A DNA stretch of 64,000 nucleotides, taken from the NCBI RefSeq assembly GCF_030272615.1, contig NC_081410.1, positions 124,557,140 to 124,621,139 on the forward strand. Reading direction: 5' to 3'. The notes beneath the pieces are model-generated. The model did no database searches. It was not told where the DNA came from and was given only the letters and a program-made list of their open reading frames with translations. Shown here piece after piece: positions 25,871-36,339 of this stretch (position 1 is its first letter; each line of letters begins with the position of its first letter). The DNA is from Cryptomeria japonica (taxonomy: Eukaryota; Streptophyta; Pinopsida; Cupressales; Cupressaceae). A program made the position numbers and the translations under genes.

Positions 25871-25978
25871 ACAGATATCAGTTGCTAATGGATATCTGTT
25901 AGCAACGGATATCAGTTGCTAACAAATATCCGTTAGTAATGGATATCTGTTAGCAACATATATCCCTAATGGATATCC
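25871..25978. repeat. Palindromic cluster of GATATC / GTTAGCAAC units
   Basis: Five or six alternating direct and inverted copies of a ~17-bp unit 'ggatatctgttagcaac' occur head-to-head and tail-to-tail. Each GATATC core is itself a palindrome, so the block can fold into several alternative hairpins. The rest of the region lacks this motif. Confidence 0.85.
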
Positions 25979-26204
25979 ACTTTTTCTAACAAAATCTATA
26001 GCCTTGATATTTTCCTTGGGATTTCTTTGGAATTTTGCTTGGACATGCCAAACCTAGAAAGTCAACAATAAAAATGACTAACGATTTTTTTATCTGAATT
26101 TGGTGAAATGAAAAGGTTTTATTAGGGAAATTGTTATCTTTCCACCAATATAAGTTATGCCTTCTTTTAAATTTAATAAATTATTATTATTAATTTTCTA
26201 CTTG

Positions 26205-26825
26205 CATTATGACTAAAAACTCGATTGATAGGTTGATTGAAAAACACTTATATCTTTCAAATAGTTTCATATTTTTTGAATCCAATAGATGTAACAAATT
26301 TTATACTTCACGTACTATAGGATTAAAAAAAGCCAACTTTCATAAAGTTTTGACCAAGTTATGGTGGTCAGACATATGAGTTCTTATATTTTAAGAAACT
26401 ACAGGTAAAAAATACACAACTAATTATATGTTTGGAAAAAAAACACCAAAAAGTGTGTAGAACATATAGACATGTCTCACCTACTTATATTTAAGGTTTC
26501 ATGAAGAAATATTATATTTTTTTGGTATGCAGATTCAACAAACATGCACTTTTTTTCTCTATTTCTTGAAAAATTTAGTACTACTGCATTGAAAATTTGA
26601 TTTCTTACCAAATAGATTTACTTTTTTTTTCTTAGGAAAAAACTACTAGTTTGGAAAATACATTCAATTTTCTATGAAAATCCTTTTCTTACATATTTTT
26701 GAAGTTATGTTGATAATCTATTCAAATTTTTATGTCAAGTTGCCTAGCTCTTATTTTCTGAATTTTAAACACCACTTAATAGAATAGTTTGGGCCCTCAT
26801 GATCTTGCACATACCCTAAGAAAGA
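26205..26825 (+). repeat. Right copy of the ~600-bp direct repeat
   Basis: Colinear with 24191-24790 (same orientation, diverged). The two copies may be terminal repeats of a small non-autonomous element or two insertions of one repeat family. I see no target duplication. Confidence 0.8.
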
Positions 26826-27468
26826 TCAATAGGATACAAAAAATAAAATATAGAAATGTAGAAGAAAGATATAGATCTAGAAAGGAGATATAGAGATGAG
26901 CCTAGACATGAAATTTGGAGCCGATTGTGCAAGACAAAATTGCAAGATGCCTTAATTTGAAGGTGTCCATGGTTGCAAAAGGCAACTAGAAATATAGTTA
27001 GGAATCATAACACATCTAAATCACAAAAATCCAGCTCAAAGAAGCAATACATGGACACTGGGTGATTTAGTCCAAGAGTTTTAGTCTGTTCAAAGTTTAT
27101 CATAGTCTTTTATTGTTTGTTGTGTATGTTTGTACTTGTAATGGTGAAAATTGAAAATTATGGTTTTACTAACCAATTTCATAAGATAAATTACACATAA
27201 AAAGGGGGGGTAAATTCAATAGATCTAGCAATAGTTCAATTATAGAAAAGGGATGAGATATCAATTGAATTTACTTATAGGTTGTCTCCCCCTTTTGGAG
27301 TTGAAATTGGAACTTTATTATAAAATTTAGGGTGAATCAATAGAGGATTGGAATATAACAATAATAATAGTATACTCTAGAATTCACACAGAGTCATAGA
27401 CAAAGATTTGAGCAAGGAAAGTGAATAAGAACCTCTTGCAGAAAATTCAAGCTAAATTGTCAGGATGG
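26826..27468. other. AT-rich stretch, nothing recognised
   Basis: No open frame, repeat or element end that I can support before the Gypsy-like LTR starts. Confidence 0.5.
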
Positions 27469-28358
27469 TGCATGGTATGTAGTGCCTCTCTCTCTCTAGG
27501 CTTGTTAGACCTTGTGGTTTGAGTCCTGTGTGGTTTCAATTCTTTTGGTTTTGGTTGATTTTAGTATTGGTTTTGATGTTTGGCTATGCCTATTGGATTC
27601 CTATGTAATATTCATACTTTGTGCCTTTTGTTTCGTTTCCATAGTGATTTAATTGATCATGTTGTTATATGATTGTGAATGATGATTTATTTGTCGATTT
27701 CTATGATGGATTAATATGATGTTCTTATTAGATGATTAATCATGTTCAGTAGTTAGTTAATTGTGATGGATAAATTATGAGTTCTTTGTGTTTTTTGATG
27801 CATATTGATGTACAATTCTTCAATGTTTGATGTGCTTGGGTGAAAGGGAAAAGTGCCACACTTCTCTTCATGGATAAGCTACGTCACTTCCATTCCCTAT
27901 TCACGATAGGATACTATGTGGTTTATATGTAACTCTTCGATATTTTATTTATGTAGCTACAAGCACTAAGCATCGACTCCACTTGAATCTTCAAGTCTGA
28001 CGTGCTCTACAACCCAATGGTAAAGTGGAAAAAGGAGATATCAGTCAGATCCTGTCATACCATCATTCCAATGGAACGATTCCCCTGTTAGGTATCCTTG
28101 TATAGTGTTTGTCATGTCATGTCAGTCGTAAGCCTGGTTAGTCCTCCATGTTTTGATTTGTTGTATTTTGTTGCTTCTGTGTGTAGTATAATAATTATCT
28201 ATTATTTTGTGAAAGAGATTAGTATTACATTTTAATATTATTTGGATATCATTATTTGATTAAATAATAAGTTAAAAATTGTGAAACTTAAAGATTTAAG
28301 TTATTTAAATTATGTAATTAATTCATAAAAAGTATTTATTAAGGGAATTAATAATAAA

Positions 28359-28373
28359 ATCTACTTGTGAATT
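28359..28373. repeat. Target-site duplication of LINE 1, left copy
   Basis: ATCTACTTGTGAATT, identical to 36325-36339. The corresponding unoccupied site is seen in the 3' LTR at 41806-41820. Confidence 0.9.
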
Positions 28374-28386
28374 GGAATAAGAAGAA

Positions 28387-30104
28387 ATGGAGGGAACATC
28401 AGAGGGAATAACGTTTGTAGGAGGAAATTTGAATTCGAGAAATGGAGGGAACAACAATGCTGGGTCCTCTGGGTCTAAATCCACTGTAGCTCGAGGACAA
28501 ACAACTAATGATGAGGATGGAAGACAAGATGGGGACCCACAAACATGGGACCCTCCTCCCAATCCTGAAAAATTAAAAAACATGCAAGATTCTTGCCCCG
28601 AGGTGGTGCAGGTTGATTCAGGAACTACCAAGGAGGGGTGAATACCTAAACCATGGAATAGCCTCTTCGCTAGACATGCCTCTGGTAAACCGACTGGTAA
28701 ATCTTCTCTCCCCTTTGTGAAGGATATATCAGACAATAGAATAGATAAACTTGCGATTGAGGTTCCTAATTTGGTTATTGACCATAGCATTTCTTTAATG
28801 ACTCTTTCTTTGGTGAGAAAATTTGTTGGACCCTGACCTAATATTGAGGATGTTAGATCCTTTGTTAAAAGAAAATGGAGAATGAAAGGACAGGTTGAAG
28901 TTTCTGCCCTGCCACGGGGTTTTTTTGTGTTTTCTTTTTCATGCGGGGAAGATTTGGAAGCAATTCTAAGTGGAGGCCCCTGGATGTTTGGTAAATCATC
29001 TCTTTCTATTAGAAAATGGACCCCTAACATGGAACTAAATGATTCCTTTTTTGAATCTGCCTCGGTGTGGGTTAGACTGCCTGGACTACCATTGGAGTAC
29101 TGGGTGGAGGATGTTTTCTTAGGAATTGCTAATTCCTTTGGGGAGCTTATTGTGATAGACCCAATGACTGCAGCTCGCAAGAGACTAGTGTATGCACGCA
29201 TCTACGTCAACATTTCACAGAATATGGATCTCCCAAGTACCATTGATATAAATTCCAAACTTGGGTTATGGGAACAAGCCATTGAATTTGAATCTCTCCT
29301 TTTTATGTGCTTTTCTTGCAAAAAAGAAGGTCACTGGGCTAAGGCTTGTCCTAGCAACCCTAAAAGACCTATGATTAAAGACAAAAATATTAATAAACCA
29401 GTATGGAAAGAAAAAAATAACAACAAAGTCTACAATAAGGTAGAAGAAAAAATTGGAAATCTGATTTCAATAAATCAGGAAAATGAATCTAATGACTTAA
29501 CTAAGACCCTACTATGAAGGGGAACAAGAAGAATGAAACTAAGGAGTTTGAGATCAAAATAGGTAATACCTTTGAAGCCCTTCAGTTGCAAGAAAAGGAG
29601 GATGAAATCAATACAGAGACCCTTGAGGATGGTGAGATTGAGGATATCACTGACTCTCATCATGAGGAACGCTATGAACCCATGTCAGAGAGAGAAGAAC
29701 TCTATTTAGGGAAAGAGCTTTAGGAACAGGAAATAGAAATGAGAAGGAGCAACAAGTTTGGATCGCCACAAGCAAACTTAAATGCTTTATTCCAGAACAT
29801 AGAAGTAAATATGACCACTTCACCCTGGAAAAGAGAAAAGCTTTGGAGTAACATACAAGATGAATCCAGGGCAGAACAACAAGAAGAAAACATGATAGAA
29901 AATGAAAAGAAAATTAAGACCAAGAAGACAGGAGGTCCTAATGGAGTAAAAACCAGAACCAAGTCTAAGGCAGATTTTGGGGCATCAAGATCCCCACCAG
30001 GATGCAAAACCATGAAATGACATAGGGACCAAGAGAGCAAACAAAACATAGCTGATGGAAGGCAGAGAACTATCAAGGAGTCCTGCCCCCAGGTTTCCAA
30101 ATGA
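28387..30104 (+). pseudogene. LINE 1 ORF1: DUF4283-like RNA-binding protein with zinc knuckle (inactivated)
   Basis: ORF1 proteins of plant L1 elements coat the element RNA. The frame starts MEGTSEGITFVG at 28387. A DUF4283-like domain spans about 28860-29290, with 'LEAILSGGPWMF' and 'ASVWVRLPGLPLEYW'. A CX2CX4HX4C zinc knuckle follows at 29308-29349 (CFSCKKEGHWAKAC), then a lysine-rich, acidic tail. TGA codons at 28639 and 28834 sit where tryptophan is expected (GW.PKPWN and GP.PNIED). After ~29510 the coding sense continues in another frame ('KIGNTFEALQLQEKEDE'), with a TAG at 29721 and a TGA at 30018. The frame ends with TGA at 30102-30104, overlapping the ORF2 start as ATGA. Confidence 0.85.
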
Positions 30105-33100
30105 AGTTAATATCATGGAACATCAAAGGCCTAAACGGTCTCAATAAACAAGATATATTAAGGAATCTTATTCGAGATCAAAATCCGAATATTATCCTGA
30201 TTCAGGAAACTAAAATGAGCAAAGAGAAAGTGGAGAAACTTAAGTTTTTTAAAAATGGGGGAGTTTGTGGTAGTAGCTCAAATGGCGCCTCTGGAGGAGT
30301 TGCTATAGTCTAGAATAAAAGCACAACCTTTGGAGATATGATAGATGAGGATGGCAATATTCTATCCTTAAAAGCTAGAAATATTTTTGATGAGAAGGAA
30401 TTTGTTATAACTAATATCTATGCCCCTAATTCCAAACATGCTAGAAGTAAATTTTGGGAAAAAGTTCAGCAAAAAAGGAAAAAATTCTATATGAATAGTT
30501 GGATCGTAATGGGAGATTTCAATACTCCTCTGCAAGATAGAGAAAAATTTGGAGGTAGTCAAGCTCAACCTGAAAGCAGATCTGACTTGATGGACTTTAT
30601 CAATGACAATGCTCTCATTGACTTGGATCTCAGTGGAGCCTCCTACACTTGGTCAAACCGAAGAGATGGTGATGATCTTATCCAGGTAAGACTTGATAGA
30701 GCTCTTCTCTCTAATGATTGGATTCTTTCTCATAGTTGTTCCCTTTCTATTATTAATGGAATTGGATCAGATCATTATCCCATTTCCTTTGTTGCTGAGA
30801 ACTCTAAGCAAAATCAAAGATTCCCTTTTTGCTTCGAAAAGATGTGGATATCCCACCCCAATCTTGAAAAGTCCATTGCTGAATGGTGGAATCTTGATAT
30901 TAATGGAATAGCCATGTATAAAGTTGCCAAAAAACTTTAAAATGACAAAATCAACATTAAGACTTGGAACAAGAAGGTCTTTGGTGATATTTTTGATTCA
31001 AAGAAAAAGCTAAAGGAGGAACTGGACCAGATTCAAATGTCCATCCAGAAAGAGGGCTACAAAAAGTATTCCAAAGCCATGGAAGATAAGGTCCTTGACA
31101 ACATTCATACCATAATTTCTAGGGAAGAAATATATTGGAGACAGAGATCCAGGGCTATATGACTTAAGGCAGGGGACAAAAACACTAAGTTTTTCCATAT
31201 GACTTCCCTAAAACATAAGGTAGCAAATAGAATCACAAAGTTAATTGTTGAGAACAACACTCTGATAAATAAGGATGAAATCAGGGATGAAGCTATTAGA
31301 TTCTTCAAGAAGCTCTTATTTAGTAATGAGGACCTTGATCAAACCCATCAACTCAATCTGGTTAACAATATTCCTAATATTATAAACTCTTTTCAGAATA
31401 AGACCCTTGCTGCCATCCCGTCTACTGAAGAAATCAAAAAAGCCGTCTTCTCCTTTCAAGGGGATAAAGCTCCGGGCCCTGATGGATTCCCTATGTTTTT
31501 CTTTCAAGAATTTTGGAATATTGTGGGGAAGGATACGGTTAATGCGGTTAAAGAATTCTTTGGATCCAGAAGAATCCTTAAGGAGTTGGACTCCACTTTT
31601 ATTGCCTTAATCCCCAAAGTTGCTAGGGCAGATTCTATGGGAAAATTTAGGCCTATTAGTCTATGCAACTCTTTCTATAAAATAATATCCAAAGTGATGA
31701 TGACTAGAATGTTGGCGATTCTTCCCTTCATCATATCTGAAGAGAAAAAAGGATTTGTTCCTAGTAGATAGATTCTTGATTCAATCATTCTTGTTCATGA
31801 GAACATTCACTCTCTCAGTGTTGCAAAGAAAGAAGGTTTCTTGATAAAGTTGGATTTGGCAAAGGCTTATGATAGAGTTGAATGGGATGTTCTATTTAAA
31901 ATCATGGGGGCTTTTGGTTTTGATGGTAAGGTTATCAAAATAATCAGAGAACTAATCACTACTCCTATGTTCTCTATTTTGGTTAATGGATCTCCAACAA
32001 TTTTTTTTAAAAACTCTAGAGGGCTAAGACAAGGAGACCCCATATCTCCTATCCTTTTTACCATTTTGGCTGAAAGTATGAGTAGAATGATTCATAAATT
32101 GAAACATAGAAAAACTATCAAAGGTCTTCAACCTTCTTCTGCCAATGTGTTTTGCACTCATCAATAGTTTGTTGATGATACTATCATCATGGGATATTCT
32201 TCAGTCAAGGAGGCTGAAGCCTTCAAAACTTCTCTCAACTCCTATGCTTTGGCAACTGGTCAACTAGTTAATTGGGACAAATCAGCTATGTACTTTCTCA
32301 ATACTCCAATCTTAAGACAACAGAGAATAGCCAATATAATTAGTTGTAAAGTGGAATTGCTGCCTGCTACCTACCTGGGTCTTCCCTTAGGGATGGCTCC
32401 CCCAAATTCTTTCTAGAATATGATCATTGATAAAATTAATAAGAGACTTGTAGGATGGAAAGGCTCAATGTTATCTCAAGCTGGGAAAATGCAGCTCCTC
32501 CAAGCAACTCTTCAAAATCTCCCTATTTATGCCCTCAGTCTGTTTGGTATTCCGGCTAAAAGTGTTGAAACTATGGAAAGAATTTAGAAGAGATTCTTAT
32601 GGTCAGGAGTTGAAGAAAAGAAGAGAATACCTTTGATTGCATGGGACAAGGTGTGTAGACCAAAGAACAAAGGAGGGTTGGGGATTAAAATTATTAAAAC
32701 TTTTAACAAAGCTCTTCTTGCCAAGCAATTATGGAGAGCATATGACACTAAGAAAGACTGGAGTCGAATTTGGTTTCACAAATACATTAAGAATCAGACT
32801 ATCCAAGGGATCCTCAATGATGAAGATATCCCAGCTAGATCTTTCATCTGGAATAGTGTAACCAAAGCCATAAAAGTTGCAAAAGCTAGACCTAGATGGG
32901 TCCTTGGAAAAGGTGGCAGAATAAAGTTTTGGGAAGACCCTTGGATGAAGAATGAAGCCCTATTTGATCAAAACAACAATAAAGTTATTGAATAATGTAA
33001 AAGGAGGTTTGGGCTGATGGTTTGTGACTATTGGAAGGAGAATAAATGGGCCAATCTTGAGGACATCCATCCTAGTTTTTCCTCTATTCAGAAAGAGTTG

Positions 33101-34300
33101 CTGTCCTTTTCCCCTAACAACAACTATGATGATGTTTTCCTCTGGAAAAGTGACCCTAAAGGTGAATTCACAGTTTCTTTTGCTTATAAAAACACTTTTT
33201 CTCAAATCTTCAATCCCTTTTGGAGTAAAGTATGGAATAGCATCTTGATCCCTAAAGTCAACATGTTCTTTTGGCTTGCTTCTCATAATAGTATCCTTAC
33301 TATTGATAATTTAATTTGAAGGGGCTTCAAATTCCCTAATAGATGTGAGCTCTGTCAGAAGGAGGGGGAATCAGTTGATCACCTATTTTTTCATTGCTCC
33401 TTCACTAGGGAAATCTGGTGTAAAATGTGGGAAAAATGGAAAATTAATTGGGTCATGAACAAAAGCATTAAGGATATAATATGGCAATGGAATTATCCTA
33501 CCAAATGTCAAATTATTAAAAACATGTGGTCCCTGACCCTCCCCATGATATGCTAGGGCATTTGGAAAGAAAGGAATAAGAAGATATTTAGGGAAGAAAA
33601 GTGTAATACTTAGGTTGTCTTTGAAAAAATATGCAGGGCTATAAAGGAGAACATCAACATCCCTCACAAGAATAATCAGCAATGGGCTATTATAAATATG
33701 AATGATATAGAAAAAGACATTATTACTGAATGGAACCTAATTCATAAGGTCTACATAGTGGATAACAAGAAGAAGAGAGATAACATTGTTTGGAGGTTCC
33801 CTGATTATGACTGGATAAAGGTTAATTTTGATGGGGCCGCCAAAGGGAACCCTGGAAAGGCTGGTGGAGGTGGAGTTATTAGAAATGCTCAAGGAAGGTG
33901 TATTGCTGCTTTTGCTTCCCCTTTTGGAATCCAAAACAACCATGTGGCTGAAGCTATGGCCATGCTTAAGAGCCTCTAGTTAGCCCAAGAATTCAAATTT
34001 AAAAAAATTTGGCTTGAGGGGGACTCCTTAAATATTATACAAGCCCTCAAAGGTATTAGTTCAGTCTCCTGGAATATTGCCAATATTATTAAAAATGCTA
34101 AGACTATCCTTAATAACTATGTTAGCATTATTTTAACCCATACTTTTAGAGAGGGTAACAAGGTAGCGGATATCCTTGCTAATGAAGGGGTTAATTTGGA
34201 AAAGGGGGTCAAATATATAGGGGAAGATCACATTAAGTGGGAGATAAAGGAACAATTATATTTTGATCTCCTTAATGGACCAAGCAAATATTATGATTGA
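30101..34300 (+). pseudogene. LINE 1 ORF2: endonuclease-reverse transcriptase-RNase H polyprotein (nonsense-riddled)
   Basis: ORF2 carries out target-primed reverse transcription. The start MKLISWNIKGLNG is at 30101. Domains by approximate codon: endonuclease/exonuclease/phosphatase 1-225 (WNIKGL, QETK, MGDFN, SDHYP); reverse transcriptase ~440-720 (APGPDGF, FRPISLCN, KLDLAKAYDRV, GLRQGDPISP, FVDD at 32168-32179); zf-RVT ~1040-1105 (CELC...DHLFFHC); RNase H ~1240-1365 (NFDGAAKGNPG, HVAEAMA, EGDS, REGNKVAD). The whole 1,400-codon frame has no frameshift. Twelve premature stops interrupt it: TAG at 30311, 31769, 32165, 32414, 32585, 33554, 33611 and 33977; TAA at 30938 and 32993; TGA at 31160 and 33317. 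Most fall where Q or W is conserved. The natural stop is TGA at 34298. Confidence 0.93.
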
Positions 34301-34340
34301 ATTCTAGGGAACGAGTACCAATGACAGATTTTGGGGGCGG

Positions 34341-36146
34341 ATGAACTGCCAGTCAATGAGTGCTTCTCAGCATCATAACCAAGAACACATGTGTGTGAGA
34401 GGTAATTGTAATAATAGCTAGGTTCGTATGAACATGAATGGCAATCTCAAAATTGTGAAAGTCTCTCTTCAAGGAGAAACTAGAAACACAGTGTTTTACT
34501 TGCGGGCCGAGAGTTGTAACAGAGGTGATTGTGACCTGGAAAGTAGAATGGGAGGCAGACTTAATAGGAATGAACCATCCAGTTGTGAGCACTGGAAAAG
34601 AGAAAGGAAGGTGTGGAGAAGGATCCACCGACACAGGTTCATGGATTATATGGAGAAGCTCCATGGTCGTAGAAGCTCTGTATCTCAGGGGTTCGCAAAA
34701 AGATGGAGCAATAATAGGGCTACCTTGTTTGGGGAAATCTGGCACATCGATGAAAGTCTGATCTTGGAGGTAATGGGGCTCAAGATGGAGGGGACCAAAT
34801 TCTATAGGGATAGAAAGTACGCCATTGAGGCCTTCAAAAACTTCCCTAAGATGGAGGATGAGAAGAGCAACCTGGAGAAGAAGGACAATATATCATACTT
34901 CACCCCCCAATAGGTAAAACCTTTCTGGCAAAAAATTCTTAGGGCTTTAATGGAATATTTAACAGTGGATGGTAGGTTTATGAAAATTTACAATTATCAC
35001 TTCACCATCCTGAACCACTTCCACCATGGGGTGAAAATTTCTTTGCCCTTCTATTTAGCCTCTTCTCTTAATGAGAGCTTGGCCAACCATATTTAAAAAC
35101 CCAGTTCCTACCCTCTAGCACACCAGGGTCTCATTCGGCTGATTTATGAATATATGAAGGATAAGACTAGGGCAACAAAGGATGACCCTTTAATTCTCAA
35201 TGCTTAGATTTATGAGAAAAGCATAGACTCTGATTCGATTGGGGAGACCAGAACCCCTACCCATAAAAAAAGGAAGGTTGGTATTGTGCAGGAAGAAAAG
35301 GATGTGCTTTGTGAGGAAGAAGAGGGAAAGAATAATGAAGAAGTTTCTGAAAAGGAGATCAATAATGAGGAGAATTATGGGGAAGGAGAGGAAGGGGGAA
35401 ATTATGAGAATCATCAACCTAATATTGAAGGCTCGGAAACTGAGAGAGAGGCTCTGAAGCCTAAGGAAGGTGAAAACCCTAATGTGGAGGAGACAGAATA
35501 GAGCAAGGATTCTGCGGAAACCATTATGGATACCGCCTACAATTGCACCCTTGAATTCTTCAATTTTTAGAAGTGGGTGGTGGAAAACATCACCAGCATG
35601 CAGGGTAAACAGAGGGAGTTGGAAGTTAAGATCAACAAGCTGATCAACATGTCTGACTCTGGGAAGCAACACGAGGAGATGGAGAATAGTGAAGCGGAGG
35701 AAGAAATGGAAATGGAAGACTAGCTGGAGAAAGACTTGATTAAAGGTGACTTGAAACATCTAGAGGATGTCATCAAAATACTGAAGGAACAGGTGGAGGA
35801 AGATAAGGACAATGTCAATGCCAGGATGGCTAGAAACGAGAAAGCCCTGAAAAGCCTTATGGATCATAGCCTCCAGGTTCTAAAATTCTCCTCCCAAAAC
35901 ATGAACACGCTGGTGAATCATTTGGAAAAGAAAAACCAAGAGAAGAACCTGGTGGTTATTGAAGATGCTCCTACTTCCAGCCTAAGCCACCAGACCTCTA
36001 GGCGCAGAACTAGGCAGACTATGGCAGAGAAGAAAATGAAGATGAAAGATAGCTAGACTACTCAGGAAAATACTGATTTGAGGGAAGTGGCAAAGGCAAT
36101 GATGCTTTTGGTACAGGATGCAGAAGAAACCATGAAGAATTTCTAA
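34341..36146 (+). pseudogene. LINE 1 ORF3: ~600-codon protein of unknown family with NLS-like motif and coiled coil
   Basis: One continuous frame follows the RNase H by 41 bp. I chose ATG 34341 as the first in frame; the real start is uncertain. The N-terminus is unremarkable. A central domain (about 34640-35100) has 'FAKRWSNNRATLFGEIW', 'EVMGLKMEGTKFYRDRK', 'LMEYLTVDGRF' and 'YNYHFTILNHF'. It aligns with LINE 2 ORF3. Then come a KKRKV nuclear-localisation-like motif (35265-35279), a long acidic linker, and a coiled coil (~35580-35950) with a basic tail. Eight stops interrupt it: TAG at 34416, 34911, 35205, 35499, 35568, 35721 and 36054, and TAA at 35094. There is no frameshift. The central domain's layout faintly recalls the 'putative plant transposon protein' family; I cannot confirm that and assign no function. 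Confidence 0.75.
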
Positions 36147-36324
36147 ATTTTGTTTTTTGCTGGGCTTGGGGCCAACTTCTTGCTAGCCTTTTGCTATCCT
36201 TTCCTATGTTGCTGGTCTTTTTACTGGTGTTTTGCTGCTATTGTATTTTGTTGCTTTATTGAATATCTTTTTTATGTATCTGGGTTTTGGGTCCCTTAAA
36301 ACCTGTTTTTAATTAATAAAAAAC

Positions 36325-36339
36325 ATCTACTTGTGAATT
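36325..36339. repeat. Target-site duplication of LINE 1, right copy
   Basis: Identical to 28359-28373. Confidence 0.9.

Larger units (their letters stand above)
28374..36324 (+). mobile_element. LINE 1: full-length L1-type non-LTR retrotransposon with three ORFs
   Basis: This 7.95-kb insertion is bounded by a perfect 15-bp target duplication and ends in an A-rich tail (AATTAATAAAAAA). The leader before ORF1 is only 13 nt. Order: ORF1 (28387-30104, DUF4283-like and CCHC), ORF2 (30101-34300, endonuclease, reverse transcriptase, zf-RVT, RNase H), ORF3 (34341-36146, unknown domain plus coiled coil), then a T-rich 3' UTR. All three ORFs carry nonsense codons, so the copy is dead. It sits in the 5' LTR of the Gypsy-like element and is therefore younger than it. 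An RNase H domain at the end of ORF2 is known in a subset of plant L1 elements; a further ORF behind it is not something I know as standard. Confidence 0.93.

Noticed and set aside
28323..29201. 292-codon open frame on the minus strand
   Set aside because: It lies antisense to LINE 1 ORF1, whose DUF4283-like domain and zinc knuckle are clear on the plus strand; it is a shadow frame.
30101..34300. TAG recoded as an amino acid in the LINEs
   Set aside because: TAG replaces both glutamine and tryptophan depending on the site, TAA and TGA also occur, and all fit CHG deamination; reassignment would give one residue.
35190..35759. 189-codon open frame on the minus strand
   Set aside because: Antisense shadow of the acidic linker of LINE 1 ORF3; hydrophobic only because GAA/GAG codons read as TTC/CTC.
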